Positions 43,577 to 52,608 of a stretch of 64,000 nt of DNA are shown here, piece after piece (the stretch's first letter is position 1; each line of letters opens with the position of its first letter). The notes under the pieces were generated by a model. It did not search any database and had not been told where the DNA came from. It saw nothing but the letters and a program-made list of their open reading frames with translations. A program made the position numbers and the translations under genes. Source of the DNA: UBA1181 sp963619325. Lineage in GTDB: Bacteria; Bacteroidota; Bacteroidia; Bacteroidales; Paludibacteraceae. The stretch lies in assembly GCA_963619325.1 (NCBI GenBank), contig CAVEVQ010000003.1:1-64000 (forward strand). Direction: 5' to 3'.

Positions 43577-45208
43577 CTACCGCCTTCTTCGCTTCTTTTT
43601 TCTCTCTTTTTTGACTTTTTCTTTCTTATGTTTCTTCTCTTTCACTGTCTCCTGTTCCTCATCCACAGCGATTACTGAAGTGCCTCCATCTTCTATTGCA
43701 GGTGTTTCCTCATCCGTTCTATAGTATGTAACAAATTCGTATGGTTCACTTTCACTGCGATATCGATTAACCGCAGTTACTGTAATCGTATAATGGTCGT
43801 CTGTCAAAAGAGTCTCTCTGTCAAAGACATACTGCGTGTCTGTTGTTTTCGCAACTAACCCATCAACCGACTCAAAATCGCAATCAACCTCCTCTGGATA
43901 AGCATACACTAAATAATAGGATATAACATCCCCTTCATCCGCCACTACTTTATCCCATCGCAAGGTGTCCCCTTCTATTCTTAGATTAATCGGAGAAAAT
44001 GCCTCAGGCACATTCTTCTTAACAGGTGGAATTGCAGGACATTGAAAAAAATCATTTTTCAGACTATCCAACAGACCTTGCGGGTTTCTTAGAAAATAAT
44101 GTGTACTATAGAACATTATCCCATCTATGTTGATCGATTGCTCATCATTAAATCGCATTTGGCGCACCAACTCATTAGGTTTCTTCCACGCTTTCGGAAA
44201 ATTGACTTCCAATCCCGATGCATATAATCCAAAATACAAATGACAACTTGATGGTATGTTTTCTCTCCACCATCGTGCCACTACGGCATAATCCGCCTCT
44301 TTCTTGCCTATCTCCCAATAAAGCTGCGGCGCTATATAATCAATCCACCCTTCTTTCGCCCATAGCAGCACATCGGCATACAAATCATCATAATTGGTTA
44401 CACCTGCCCTTGTCTTCGACCCACGAATGTCTCTTGACGCATTTCTCCATACACCAAACGGACTAATACCAAACTGAACCCAAGGTTTCGTATCTTGCAG
44501 CATCTTATGAATGTTCTTCACAGTCTCATTAACATTATTTCGGCGCCAATCCTCCTTATTCTTAAACCCTTTCGGATTTCTCTTAAATGTCTCATCATCG
44601 GGGAAATCCTTTCCATTTACTGGATAAGGATAGAAATAATCATCCAAATGCAAAGCATCTACATCATAGCGCATAACTATGTCTTTCAACACCCTCAGTA
44701 AATGCTTTTCTGTATCTTCCAATCCTGGATTAAAATAAATCTTGCCTCCATATTGAACAAACAATTCCGGCTTTTCATAGTAAAGATGTTTTTTCGACAG
44801 CACTGCCTTTTCACTATTTGTTACACGATAGGGATTTATCCATGCATGGACTTCCATTCCTCGTTCATGTGCCTCTTCTACCACTGTCTCCAATGGGTCA
44901 AAACCATTTTTCGGACACTCTCCTTGCGTCCCTGTCAACCATTCCGACCATGGTTCTATGTCCGATTTATACAGAGCATCTCCCGTCGGACGACATTGAA
45001 AAATCACTGTGTTGATGCCCTGACTACACAAAGAATCCAGAAGCAAAATCAGCTCCTGCTTCTGGATTTCTGATTTATTTCCCTTTGTCGTAGGCCAATC
45101 AATATTGGCTACCGTCGCAACCCACGCCCCTCTCATCTCTCTTTTTCCCTCAGGAAAAGACAAGTAAGGAATTAATGATAAAACGACGAATAAAAACGCT
45201 TTCCTCAT
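43577..45208 (-). CDS. Exported family-10-like glycosyl hydrolase (GHL10) with FN3-like and basic tail
   Basis: 543-residue secreted protein. Signal peptide about 1-20; then the GHL10/DUF187 TIM barrel (MRGAWVATVANIDWP to about 360) with HAWINPYR, ALHLDDYFYP and YIAPQLYWEIG holding likely acidic residues. A beta-sandwich resembling FN3 (about 410-505) follows. The last ~25 residues are almost all Lys/Arg/Glu, a strongly basic tail that may bind anionic surface polymer. Members are thought to cleave glycan or peptidoglycan-related material; substrate unproven. It starts 27 bp after the GH5 gene, so the two are co-transcribed. Confidence 0.88.
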   Translation of the reverse strand: MRKAFLFVVLSLIPYLSFPEGKREMRGAWVATVANIDWPTTKGNKSEIQKQELILLLDSLCSQGINTVIFQCRPTGDALYKSDIEPWSEWLTGTQGECPKNGFDPLETVVEEAHERGMEVHAWINPYRVTNSEKAVLSKKHLYYEKPELFVQYGGKIYFNPGLEDTEKHLLRVLKDIVMRYDVDALHLDDYFYPYPVNGKDFPDDETFKRNPKGFKNKEDWRRNNVNETVKNIHKMLQDTKPWVQFGISPFGVWRNASRDIRGSKTRAGVTNYDDLYADVLLWAKEGWIDYIAPQLYWEIGKKEADYAVVARWWRENIPSSCHLYFGLYASGLEVNFPKAWKKPNELVRQMRFNDEQSINIDGIMFYSTHYFLRNPQGLLDSLKNDFFQCPAIPPVKKNVPEAFSPINLRIEGDTLRWDKVVADEGDVISYYLVYAYPEEVDCDFESVDGLVAKTTDTQYVFDRETLLTDDHYTITVTAVNRYRSESEPYEFVTYYRTDEETPAIEDGGTSVIAVDEEQETVKEKKHKKEKVKKERKKKRRRR

Positions 45209-45235
45209 GCACCTACAACCTCTTTCTCTCAACTC

Positions 45236-46507
45236 TTAATCTTTGTAACTATGCAATTTCTTGAAGATGAATTTTCCAGACTCCGTTAAGATTTTTTGAT
45301 CAAAAGGATACATCTTTCCATCATTCCATTTCAAAGCCGCACATTCTCCACCTTCCGCACTATAACTCCAATTACACCAACTAACGATCTGGTGCCCATC
45401 GTTATCTCCCGCAAAAATCTTTAACCATTTGTCGGTCATCGCCGGACTGAAGTTGGTCAATCCACTTGCGTCTGTCGTACCAAACTCCGTTACAAAGATT
45501 GGTAACGCCTTTAATATACAAGGAACACCTAATGCCGAATCTCCATGCTGCATTGGCGTCATAAAATCAGCCCCCACGCATCCAAACGTAGTGTCTATAG
45601 GCGTCCCATCATTGTGAGACGCAGCGTAAAAATGGAAAGAATACATCAAATTATCATATACCTCGCCATTAGGCTGTTGAGGCTCTTGTCCAATTACATC
45701 CTGCGGACGCTGACACCATTCTGGCGTTCCACATATACAAACAACATCTTTATCCTTCGCACGAATAATCTTCAACATACTTTCACAATAAGGCTTAATG
45801 TGTCGCTTCCATGTAACACTTCCCTTACTGGAATTTGGCTCATTACACAACTCATACAAAACATGTTTTTGATATTGAAAACGCTGTGAACAATAAGTCC
45901 AAAAATCTGCTGCCAAATCAATTCCTGATACAGGATGTTTACGATAGCGAACATTCTGTGGATTACCAGGATTCAAAACGTGCCAGTCTATCAAACAGTA
46001 CATTCCATTCTCAGCACACCACTTCACAACATTTTCCAAATGTCTCGATCTGTGGGTTGCGTTGTACGCGTATCCTCCCTCCTCATCAACATATACAGCC
46101 AATCGAAAAACATTACAATTCCAATCTTGTCTAAGAGACTTAATGTTCTCCTCCGTAATATTAGCAACGCCTGACCACTGCATTCCATGCGAACTCATAC
46201 CTCTCAACTGAACAGGATTCCCTTTGTCATCGCACAAACGACGAACTCCATTTTCATCCGCTTTTACCTGTAATTTTCCCCACTTCGCAACTGGAGAACC
46301 CTTGGGATATTCATAAGGCATCAAAACCTCAACTTCTTTTGATTCAGGCGTCACCTTTCCGAATGGAGAAGACTTTTCTGATTTTACTTCTGTCTTCCCC
46401 TTTGCTTCACTCGACTTTTTATCCTTGTTTTCTGACGAACATCCAATCATCAACGACATCGCCAAAAAAGCATACGCAAATCTTCTAAAAAAAATCTTCT
46501 TAATCAT
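45236..46507 (-). CDS. GH5-family cellulase-like lipoprotein
   Basis: 423-residue glycoside hydrolase of family 5. The lipoprotein signal ends SLMIGCSS (Cys about 23), followed by a charged linker. The TIM barrel has QLRGMSSHGMQW, catalytic acid in YELCNEPN (about 210), and nucleophile in FVTEFGTTD (about 330). It should hydrolyse beta-1,4-glucan or a related polysaccharide at the cell surface. Upstream ATG at 46525 would extend it by six codons, but the lipoprotein start is preferred. Forms a pair with the GHL10 gene. Confidence 0.92.
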   Translation of the reverse strand: MIKKIFFRRFAYAFLAMSLMIGCSSENKDKKSSEAKGKTEVKSEKSSPFGKVTPESKEVEVLMPYEYPKGSPVAKWGKLQVKADENGVRRLCDDKGNPVQLRGMSSHGMQWSGVANITEENIKSLRQDWNCNVFRLAVYVDEEGGYAYNATHRSRHLENVVKWCAENGMYCLIDWHVLNPGNPQNVRYRKHPVSGIDLAADFWTYCSQRFQYQKHVLYELCNEPNSSKGSVTWKRHIKPYCESMLKIIRAKDKDVVCICGTPEWCQRPQDVIGQEPQQPNGEVYDNLMYSFHFYAASHNDGTPIDTTFGCVGADFMTPMQHGDSALGVPCILKALPIFVTEFGTTDASGLTNFSPAMTDKWLKIFAGDNDGHQIVSWCNWSYSAEGGECAALKWNDGKMYPFDQKILTESGKFIFKKLHSYKD

Positions 46508-46619
46508 TATATTTTCGTCTTTCAATTTATACTATAGGTTAGTAATATTTAGCAGGCGAATTTATAAATAATTCTAAAAAGAAACAACATTCATCTTATT
46601 GATTGTTTTCCTTATTCAC

Positions 46620-47336
46620 TCAACGTCCCCATCCTGTTTTTTTCACTTTCGTCATCAATTTCATTATCTTCAATTGTTTTTTATACAATTTTGATGAGGG
46701 ATTTTTCGGATCAGATTTCAACGGTGCTGGAAGACATGCTGCCAACATCGCAGCTTCCGACCGCGTTAACTTAGATGCCGAATGTTTGTAATAATACCGC
46801 GAGGCCGACTCTACCCCATATATTCCATCTCCTAACTCAACAACATTTAAATAAATTTCCATAATCCGTTGCTTACTGTTAAAAATCTCCAATAAAAAAG
46901 TCATATAGGTCTCTATAGCCTTGCGAACCCATGAACGTGACGGCCATAAAAAGACGTTCTTTGCCGTTTGTTGAGAAATTGTACTCGCACCATAAAGTTT
47001 TTTCCCTTTCTCATTCAATTTCCGAGCTTTTTTTATCGCCTCAAAGTCAAATCCATTATGGGTTAAAAACAAATTGTCCTCCGACGCTATCACCGCTGTA
47101 ATCATCTGTGCCGACATATCGTCTATGGATATCCATTCTTGTTCCAGCTTCATTGACTTTCCTTCACTCCATTGCTCTACAACTCGAATTAACATCAATG
47201 GCGTTACCCTCACCGAAACATATCGCAGCGAAAAGGCACTAAAAACAGACAAAACAAGCAACGAAACAAATAACCATAATACACTTTTCCCAATCTTTCT
47301 GAATAATTGTTGCAATTTCATCTTCATGACAAACAT
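46620..47336 (-). CDS. mtgA: Monofunctional peptidoglycan glycosyltransferase MtgA
   Basis: 238-residue membrane-anchored GT51 transglycosylase that polymerises lipid II. One N-terminal helix (about 15-36), then the GT51 motifs: AVIASEDNLFLTHNGFDF (catalytic Glu about 85), GASTISQQTAKNVFLW, RKAIETYMTFLLE, KQRIMEIYLNVVELG. No transpeptidase domain, as expected for MtgA. The spacing to neighbours (112 and 27 bp) leaves operon membership open. Confidence 0.95.
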   Translation of the reverse strand: MFVMKMKLQQLFRKIGKSVLWLFVSLLVLSVFSAFSLRYVSVRVTPLMLIRVVEQWSEGKSMKLEQEWISIDDMSAQMITAVIASEDNLFLTHNGFDFEAIKKARKLNEKGKKLYGASTISQQTAKNVFLWPSRSWVRKAIETYMTFLLEIFNSKQRIMEIYLNVVELGDGIYGVESASRYYYKHSASKLTRSEAAMLAACLPAPLKSDPKNPSSKLYKKQLKIMKLMTKVKKTGWGR

Positions 47337-47363
47337 TAATTAGGAATAATTACAACGTGTTGA

Positions 47364-47819
47364 TTATCTATCTGTAAATCTTACTTTTACAACTAATTTC
47401 TTAATAAAACCTTCTCCTATTATCGGTGCATGCGCATCAAATGGCAAAAAAATAGCAAAAGATCCAATGGGAACAGAAACAATCGTGTCGAATCTATCGT
47501 CATAGAAAAGCAAATCTTTTTCAGGATAACTTTCTGACAATTTTTCACAAGAGCTTCTATTCTTATACCCAATTTTCTCTTCTGTCGTCAATGGAATATG
47601 AATGTCTAAAAACTGGTTGTGTGCTTCCAATCTTGCCTCTTCAAAAGGCCTTAATTTCTCTTCATTTACATTGATAAATATGTCCTCGTCAATCTTAATC
47701 TTTCCAATTCCTTGATTGAAATTTTTTATATCAATTCTGTTAATTTCATCAATTACCTTCTCAGAAATACCGCACAATCCTTTGTACAATTTCAAGTTCT
47801 CTATCGTATCAAGTATCAT
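47364..47819 (-). CDS. YhcH/YjgK/YiaL family protein
   Basis: 151-residue cupin-like protein of the DUF386 family. Conserved pieces: RLEAHNQFLDIHIPL (about 62-76), YDDRFDTIVSVPIGSFAIFL and the HAPIIGEG metal-site region (about 130). Some relatives are sugar isomerases or anomerases in sialic-acid and sugar-acid pathways, but the substrate here is unknown. It is separated from glnN by a terminator, and mtgA is 27 bp downstream. Confidence 0.88.
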   Translation of the reverse strand: MILDTIENLKLYKGLCGISEKVIDEINRIDIKNFNQGIGKIKIDEDIFINVNEEKLRPFEEARLEAHNQFLDIHIPLTTEEKIGYKNRSSCEKLSESYPEKDLLFYDDRFDTIVSVPIGSFAIFLPFDAHAPIIGEGFIKKLVVKVRFTDR

Positions 47820-47839
47820 ACTCTTTCAAAAGTCAACAA

Positions 47840-47872
47840 GAAGACGAGAACATGGTATTTGTTCCCGTCTTC
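47840..47872 (-). terminator. Intrinsic terminator of glnN
   Basis: GAAGACGAGAACA (47840-47852) pairs with TGTTCCCGTCTTC (47860-47872) with one mismatch and a 7-nt loop. A U-rich but broken tract follows on the minus strand. It lies about 50 bp after the glnN stop. Confidence 0.65.
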
Positions 47873-47924
47873 TCTTTTATTCATTAATTAAAAAACTTTA
47901 CTTCCTAACTTTCCGAGCCACCAA

Positions 47925-50117
47925 CTATCTTGCACAGAAAATTTCACGATATTTCGGCAATGGCCATATATCATCATCTACAACCAATTCCAACGCATCT
48001 ATATGCTCCCTTATCTCCTCCATCGTAGGACGTACTGTCTTGTCGTATGCCGCCGCCTTCTCCTCTTCATTGGCAGAATTGTGATTGGCATTATGACGCT
48101 CTTCTGTCATTCTCTTTACCAATTTCTTGATAGCCGTTACATGCGCAGAAATTTCACGAATCAAATCTTTACGATCCTCCGCCAACACTTCATATTCTTC
48201 CGCAGGAAATAGTTGTTTCAAACCACATAAATTCTCAATCAAACGATTTTGATAACTTACCGCTGTTGGAACGATATGGTTAATCGCCATATCTCCTAAC
48301 GTACGTGACTCAATCTGTACTTTCTTAGAGAATTTCTCGTACTCTACCTCTACACGACCGTGAATCTCAGCCTCTGAGAAAATTCCTTCTCCCAAAAGTA
48401 CCTCCTTAGATGCAGAATCTAAATACTTTGAAATTGCTTCTGGAACACTGGTGATATTGGTCAAGCCACGGCGTGCAGCCTCTTTTTTCCACTCTTCTGA
48501 ATAACCATCTCCATCAAAACGAACTGGTTTTGACTCTACTATTAGTCTCTTCAAAACTTGAAAAATCGCCTCCTCTTTGCCCTTACCATCATTGATCAAC
48601 TTATCTACTTCTTGCTTGAATAGATTTAACTGATGCGCTACGGCTGAATCTAATGCAATTATCGGAGCGGCACAATTGGCAGAAGATCCTACCGCACGGA
48701 ATTCAAAACGATTTCCTGTAAATGCAAATGGAGATGTTCTATTTCGATCCGTATTATCCAACATAATATCTGGAATACGGGCGATTCCCAACTTTAAAGC
48801 TGTCTTCTCTGCAGGAGTCATCTTGTTGTCTCCTACTTGGTCTGCCAAGTTGTCTAACATCAACGACAAACTCTTGCCCAAAAAAACGGAAAGTATTGCT
48901 GGTGGAGCTTCATTTGCACCTAATCGATAAGTGTTGCTAGCACTCATAATGGATGCGCGAAGTAGATCCTGATGCTTATAGACCGCCATCATTACATTCA
49001 CCAAGAAAGTGATAAACAACATATTACCTTTCGGATTCTTAGCCGGAGAAAGCAAGTTTATCCCTGTATCAGTTGTCATTGACCAATTATTGTGCTTACC
49101 AGACCCATTCACAGATGCAAATGGTTTCTCATGCAACAACACTTGGAACGAGTGTCTACGAGCGATTTTTTTCATTAAGTCCATCACCAACTGGTTATGA
49201 TCGTTCGCCAGATTGGCTTCTTCAAAGATAGGTGCGAACTCAAACTGATTTGGTGCAACTTCGTTGTGACGAGTTTTCAAAGGTATACCTAATTTATGGG
49301 ATTCAAATTCCAAATCTCGCATAAACGACGTTACCCGCTCCGGTATAGATCCAAAATAATGGTCATCCAACTGCTGATCCTTCGCCGAAGCATGCCCCAT
49401 TAACGTGCGACCAGTCATACATAGATCAGGCCGCGCGCTGAAAAGAGCAGAATCAACCAAAAAATATTCTTGCTCCCAACCTAAGTTCGTTTGAACCTTC
49501 GATATGTTCTTATCAAAATATTGGCACACAGCGACCGCAGCCTTGTCCAACGCTGAAATTGCTTTCAACAAAGGTGTTTTATAATCCAATGCCTCCCCAG
49601 TATATGAAATGAAGATTGTTGGAATACAGAGTGTCGACCCCACAACGAATGCAGGAGAAGACAAATCCCACGCAGTATACCCTCGCGCCTCAAACGTGTT
49701 TCTCAAACCTCCATTAGGAAAAGACGATGCATCTGGCTCTTGTTGAATCAACACCTTCCCGGAAAAATGCTCAATCACCTCTCCATTATCATCAAAGTCG
49801 ACAAAACCATCGTGCTTCTCTGCCGTACCATCCGTCAAAGGCTGAAACCAGTGCGTGTAATGTGTTGCTCCCCTCTCACTCGCCCATCTTCGCATTCCAG
49901 TCGCAATCTGGTCTGCTATGTTTCTGTCGAAAAGAACTCCCTTCTCAACAGCTGCAATAAAGGCCTTGTAAACATCCTTAGACAGATAATCTCTCATCTT
50001 GTCTTTGGTAAACACATTGATCGCGTAATAGTCGGATAGATTACCCAAAGGTTTTACCACCTTCAATGGCTTTCTATTATACAACTCTTTTAACGCACTA
50101 AATCTCATGATTGCCAT
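47925..50117 (-). CDS. glnN: Glutamine synthetase type III
   Basis: 730-residue GSIII enzyme making glutamine from glutamate, ammonia and ATP, the usual form in Bacteroidota. Visible: GSTLCIPTIFISYTGEALDY, NLGWEQEYFLVD (metal Glu region), GHASAKDQQLDDHYFGSIPE, TRHNEVAPNQFEFAP, SVNGSGKHNNWSM and NRTSPFAFTGNRFEFRAVGS. The long C-terminal domain typical of type III is present. It appears to be a single-gene unit, flanked by terminators. Start at the first ATG; a second three codons on is possible. Confidence 0.97.
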   Translation of the reverse strand: MAIMRFSALKELYNRKPLKVVKPLGNLSDYYAINVFTKDKMRDYLSKDVYKAFIAAVEKGVLFDRNIADQIATGMRRWASERGATHYTHWFQPLTDGTAEKHDGFVDFDDNGEVIEHFSGKVLIQQEPDASSFPNGGLRNTFEARGYTAWDLSSPAFVVGSTLCIPTIFISYTGEALDYKTPLLKAISALDKAAVAVCQYFDKNISKVQTNLGWEQEYFLVDSALFSARPDLCMTGRTLMGHASAKDQQLDDHYFGSIPERVTSFMRDLEFESHKLGIPLKTRHNEVAPNQFEFAPIFEEANLANDHNQLVMDLMKKIARRHSFQVLLHEKPFASVNGSGKHNNWSMTTDTGINLLSPAKNPKGNMLFITFLVNVMMAVYKHQDLLRASIMSASNTYRLGANEAPPAILSVFLGKSLSLMLDNLADQVGDNKMTPAEKTALKLGIARIPDIMLDNTDRNRTSPFAFTGNRFEFRAVGSSANCAAPIIALDSAVAHQLNLFKQEVDKLINDGKGKEEAIFQVLKRLIVESKPVRFDGDGYSEEWKKEAARRGLTNITSVPEAISKYLDSASKEVLLGEGIFSEAEIHGRVEVEYEKFSKKVQIESRTLGDMAINHIVPTAVSYQNRLIENLCGLKQLFPAEEYEVLAEDRKDLIREISAHVTAIKKLVKRMTEERHNANHNSANEEEKAAAYDKTVRPTMEEIREHIDALELVVDDDIWPLPKYREIFCAR

Positions 50118-50211
50118 AGCACGGACTTTTTTTGTTTATTAGAAATATAACTTTTAGCAACAAACCCTCTCATTTTTAGGTTTGCAATCCAAAATTAGCG
50201 ATTTAAAAAGT

Positions 50212-50238
50212 AATACCCCCTATTTTTAAGGGGGTATT
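50212..50238 (-). terminator. Hairpin terminator after the SpoU-methyltransferase gene
   Basis: AATACCCCCT (50212-50221) and AGGGGGTATT (50229-50238) form a perfect 10-bp stem with a 7-nt loop. On the minus strand ACTTTTTAAA follows. It is 9 bp past the stop codon of the methyltransferase gene and separates it from glnN. Confidence 0.8.
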
Positions 50239-50246
50239 TTCTAAAA

Positions 50247-50774
50247 TCATATCATTTTTTCTAAAAATGTCCACATTACAATGCCTGCAGTTACTGAAAC
50301 GTTCAAAGAATGTTTCGTGCCATATTGCGGAATCTCTATACATCCATCGGATATATCTACTACTTGTTGATTTACTCCCTTCACTTCATTTCCTAAAACA
50401 ACAGCATATTTCTTCCCCTTATCCAATTCCAAATCGGGCAGTTTCACACTTCCCTCAACTTGTTCTATAGAATATACATAATATCCTTGTTCTTTCAAAT
50501 CCTTGACGGCTTGGACAGCGTCGGCATAGGATTGCCAGTCTACAGACATCTCAGCTCCCAACGCCGTTTTATGTATCTCAGGATGCGGTGGTGTCGATGT
50601 GATTCCACACAAAAAAATCTGCTCAATTCTAAAGGCATCTGCTGTTCTAAACACAGAGCCTACATTATACATACTTCGCACATTGTCTAAAACCACCACT
50701 AAGGGAAGCTTTTTCGCACTTTTATACTCTTCTGCCGTTATTCGATTTAATTCGGTTACTTCTAATTTTCTCAT
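50247..50774 (-). CDS. SpoU/TrmH-family RNA methyltransferase
   Basis: 175-residue SPOUT 2'-O-methyltransferase-like protein. Motif 1 NVRSMYNVGSVFRTADAF (catalytic Arg region about 32-48), motif 2 AVVLGNEVKGV (about 130) and motif 3 IPQYGTKHSLNVSVTAGI. The substrate, a tRNA or rRNA ribose, cannot be told from sequence. The frame opens with TTG; the ATG one codon later is preferred. The sirtuin gene ends 14 bp upstream, so they are co-transcribed. Confidence 0.92.
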   Translation of the reverse strand: MRKLEVTELNRITAEEYKSAKKLPLVVVLDNVRSMYNVGSVFRTADAFRIEQIFLCGITSTPPHPEIHKTALGAEMSVDWQSYADAVQAVKDLKEQGYYVYSIEQVEGSVKLPDLELDKGKKYAVVLGNEVKGVNQQVVDISDGCIEIPQYGTKHSLNVSVTAGIVMWTFLEKMI

Positions 50775-50788
50775 CAATTTCTTTTTTT

Positions 50789-51487
50789 CTACACAGCTTT
50801 AAACTCCAAAATTTTCTTCAATTCTTTCATTCCCTCTGTAGCTCCTTTATTAATCGACGTCACCTTATGCGAGGTCTTCACAGACACTGGCTTCGGATCT
50901 ACGATATATACAGGGACATTCAAAGGGACATAACTAATCAAAGACGCTGCCGGATATACATTCAAGGACGTACCTATTATCACGAAAATATCTGCTTGCG
51001 ATGCCAACTCCATCGCTGGTTCCATATTGGGAACTGACTCTCCAAACCATACAATATAAGGTCGCAGTTGACCGCCATCGGGTGCTTTATCTCCAACATG
51101 AATCTCGCAATTCTCATCTGTTAGCGTTATCGTTTTTTCCACATTTCTAACAGAACATACTTTCATTATTTCTCCATGTAGATGAATGACATTTTTGCTT
51201 CCTGCTCGTTCATGCAGATCATCAATGTTCTGCGTAATTATTTGAACATCAAAATTCTGTTCCAATTCGACCAAACCAATATGACCATAATTAGGCTGAT
51301 GCGTATGATTCTCTCTTCGCATTTTATTGTAAAAATCAAGCACCAATTCTGGATTCCGCATAAAACCCTCTGGAGTACATACGTCTTCTATTCGGTATTG
51401 ATTCCATAGTCCTCCCGCATCTCGAAACGTACTAATCCCACTCTCTGCACTAATTCCAGCTCCAGTCAGAACAACTAATTTTTTCAT
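50789..51487 (-). CDS. cobB: NAD-dependent protein deacylase (SIR2 family)
   Basis: 232-residue sirtuin. NAD-binding TGAGISAESGISTFRD (about 8-23), TQNIDDLHERAG and catalytic His in VIHLHGE (about 104), plus IVWFGESVP and IGTSLNVYPA. Only two cysteines (CSVRN, ENCEI) lie where four zinc ligands are normal, so the zinc site seems absent. The class III acyl-pocket Y-x-x-R appears as FYNKMRR, with the Arg shifted by one. It probably removes acetyl or succinyl groups from lysines. Confidence 0.92.
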   Translation of the reverse strand: MKKLVVLTGAGISAESGISTFRDAGGLWNQYRIEDVCTPEGFMRNPELVLDFYNKMRRENHTHQPNYGHIGLVELEQNFDVQIITQNIDDLHERAGSKNVIHLHGEIMKVCSVRNVEKTITLTDENCEIHVGDKAPDGGQLRPYIVWFGESVPNMEPAMELASQADIFVIIGTSLNVYPAASLISYVPLNVPVYIVDPKPVSVKTSHKVTSINKGATEGMKELKKILEFKAV

Positions 51488-51496
51488 TATAGTCTA

Positions 51497-52051
51497 CTAA
51501 TATTTCCTTTCAAATATTTCAGAATAGATAAAGGCACGGCGAACCTCGTTCATATCAGTTATGTCAAGCGATATATTCATTGATCCTTCTTCCTCCTCTC
51601 TTTTTTTAGAGAAAGAGGATGGTTTGAATCCCGTAGAAGAGACGCCTTCTTCTGTATTCAAAGTACTCATTTTCGTCTCATATTTTTTTTGTTTTTCTCT
51701 TATCTGTGATTGTTTTAATTCCGCCTCTCGCTTTTGCCTTTTCTCTATTTCATTACGTTCTGCCTCTGTTTTTCGTTTTATTTCTTCTAACGCTTTTTGT
51801 ATAGTATCCTCCCGTGTTTCGGAGTCATTCTGCCGACTTGTCTCTACAGTCTGCGGACGATCAAAGACGATAGTTCTCGTTCCGTCAGGGTTAACAATAA
51901 CTCTTCTTCCCCTATTTTGATCTTCCACCTCCTGCGTCTCCGCATTTTTCTGCTCACGAGCCTGCTTTTCAGCATTTTTAGCTGATATAACCTTCGTAAT
52001 AATCGCAACAACGATTATCACAAAATAAAACACATTTTCTATTTCATCCAT
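51497..52051 (-). CDS. Membrane-anchored coiled-coil protein of unknown function
   Basis: 184-residue protein with one N-terminal transmembrane helix (about 6-24, VFYFVIIVVAIITKVIS), then a long charged coiled coil (about 80-125, KALEEIKRKTEAERNEIEKR) and a conserved-looking C-terminal tail LDITDMNEVRRAFIYSEIF. This tail is familiar from uncharacterised Bacteroidota proteins. I chose the ATG at MDEIEN over a start 19 codons upstream. It is first of a probable three-gene operon with cobB and the SpoU methyltransferase. Confidence 0.72.
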   Translation of the reverse strand: MDEIENVFYFVIIVVAIITKVISAKNAEKQAREQKNAETQEVEDQNRGRRVIVNPDGTRTIVFDRPQTVETSRQNDSETREDTIQKALEEIKRKTEAERNEIEKRQKREAELKQSQIREKQKKYETKMSTLNTEEGVSSTGFKPSSFSKKREEEEGSMNISLDITDMNEVRRAFIYSEIFERKY

Positions 52052-52110
52052 AACGACTTCCAAACTAATTAATATTGTACTAATATAGCGAAAAAAGCCT
52101 TCCTCCAACC

Positions 52111-52140
52111 ATTTCAGATGTAAAAAAGAGTTATAATTTT
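52111..52140 (+). promoter_or_regulatory. Promoter of vsr
   Basis: TTTC at 52111-52114 and TAATTTTG at 52133-52140, 18 bp apart, approximate the Bacteroidetes -33/-7 pair. The vsr ATG follows 25 bp after the -7 box. Confidence 0.5.
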
Positions 52141-52164
52141 GCTCTGATTTCTCAAAAATACAGA

Positions 52165-52605
52165 ATGGACACGATTTCTCAAGAAAAAAGAAGTTGGACG
52201 ATGAGCCGCATCAAAGGAAAGGACACCAAACCCGAACTTATAGTGCGTAAATTCTTATATGCCAACGGTTATCGTTATCGAGTAAATGTCTCCACTCTTC
52301 CTGGAAAACCAGACATCGTTTTAAAGAAATACCGCACCGCGATTTTTATCCATGGTTGTTTCTGGCATGGTCATGAATGCCTTCAAGGGCGCGTTCCTAA
52401 ATCACATCAAGAATTTTGGACTGCTAAATTTCAACGCAACCATGAACGAGATATTCGAGTTCGTCAAGAACTAAAAGAACTAGGGTGGAACACTCTCATC
52501 GTGTGGGAATGTCAACTCAAATCTAAAGTTCGAGAACAAACATTCGACGAGATTCTCTATTGGCTCAACGAAGCTTATCTTCATATTTACAGGAAGAAAG
52601 ACTAA
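52165..52605 (+). CDS. vsr: Very short patch repair endonuclease (Vsr)
   Basis: 146-residue nicking endonuclease, which cuts beside T:G mismatches arising by deamination of 5-methylcytosine. Hallmarks: RSWTMSRIKGKDTKPEL, catalytic/metal Asp in LPGKPDIVL (about 51), zinc/metal region FIHGCFWHGHEC and WECQL. Such genes normally sit next to a cytosine-5 methyltransferase; none is found here, so this copy is an orphan. It has its own promoter element and converges with the following gene with only 3 bp between. Confidence 0.94.
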   Translation: MDTISQEKRSWTMSRIKGKDTKPELIVRKFLYANGYRYRVNVSTLPGKPDIVLKKYRTAIFIHGCFWHGHECLQGRVPKSHQEFWTAKFQRNHERDIRVRQELKELGWNTLIVWECQLKSKVREQTFDEILYWLNEAYLHIYRKKD

Positions 52606-52608
52606 TCT

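Noticed and set aside
52165..52605. Part of a restriction-modification system
   Set aside because: No methyltransferase or restriction endonuclease gene is nearby.
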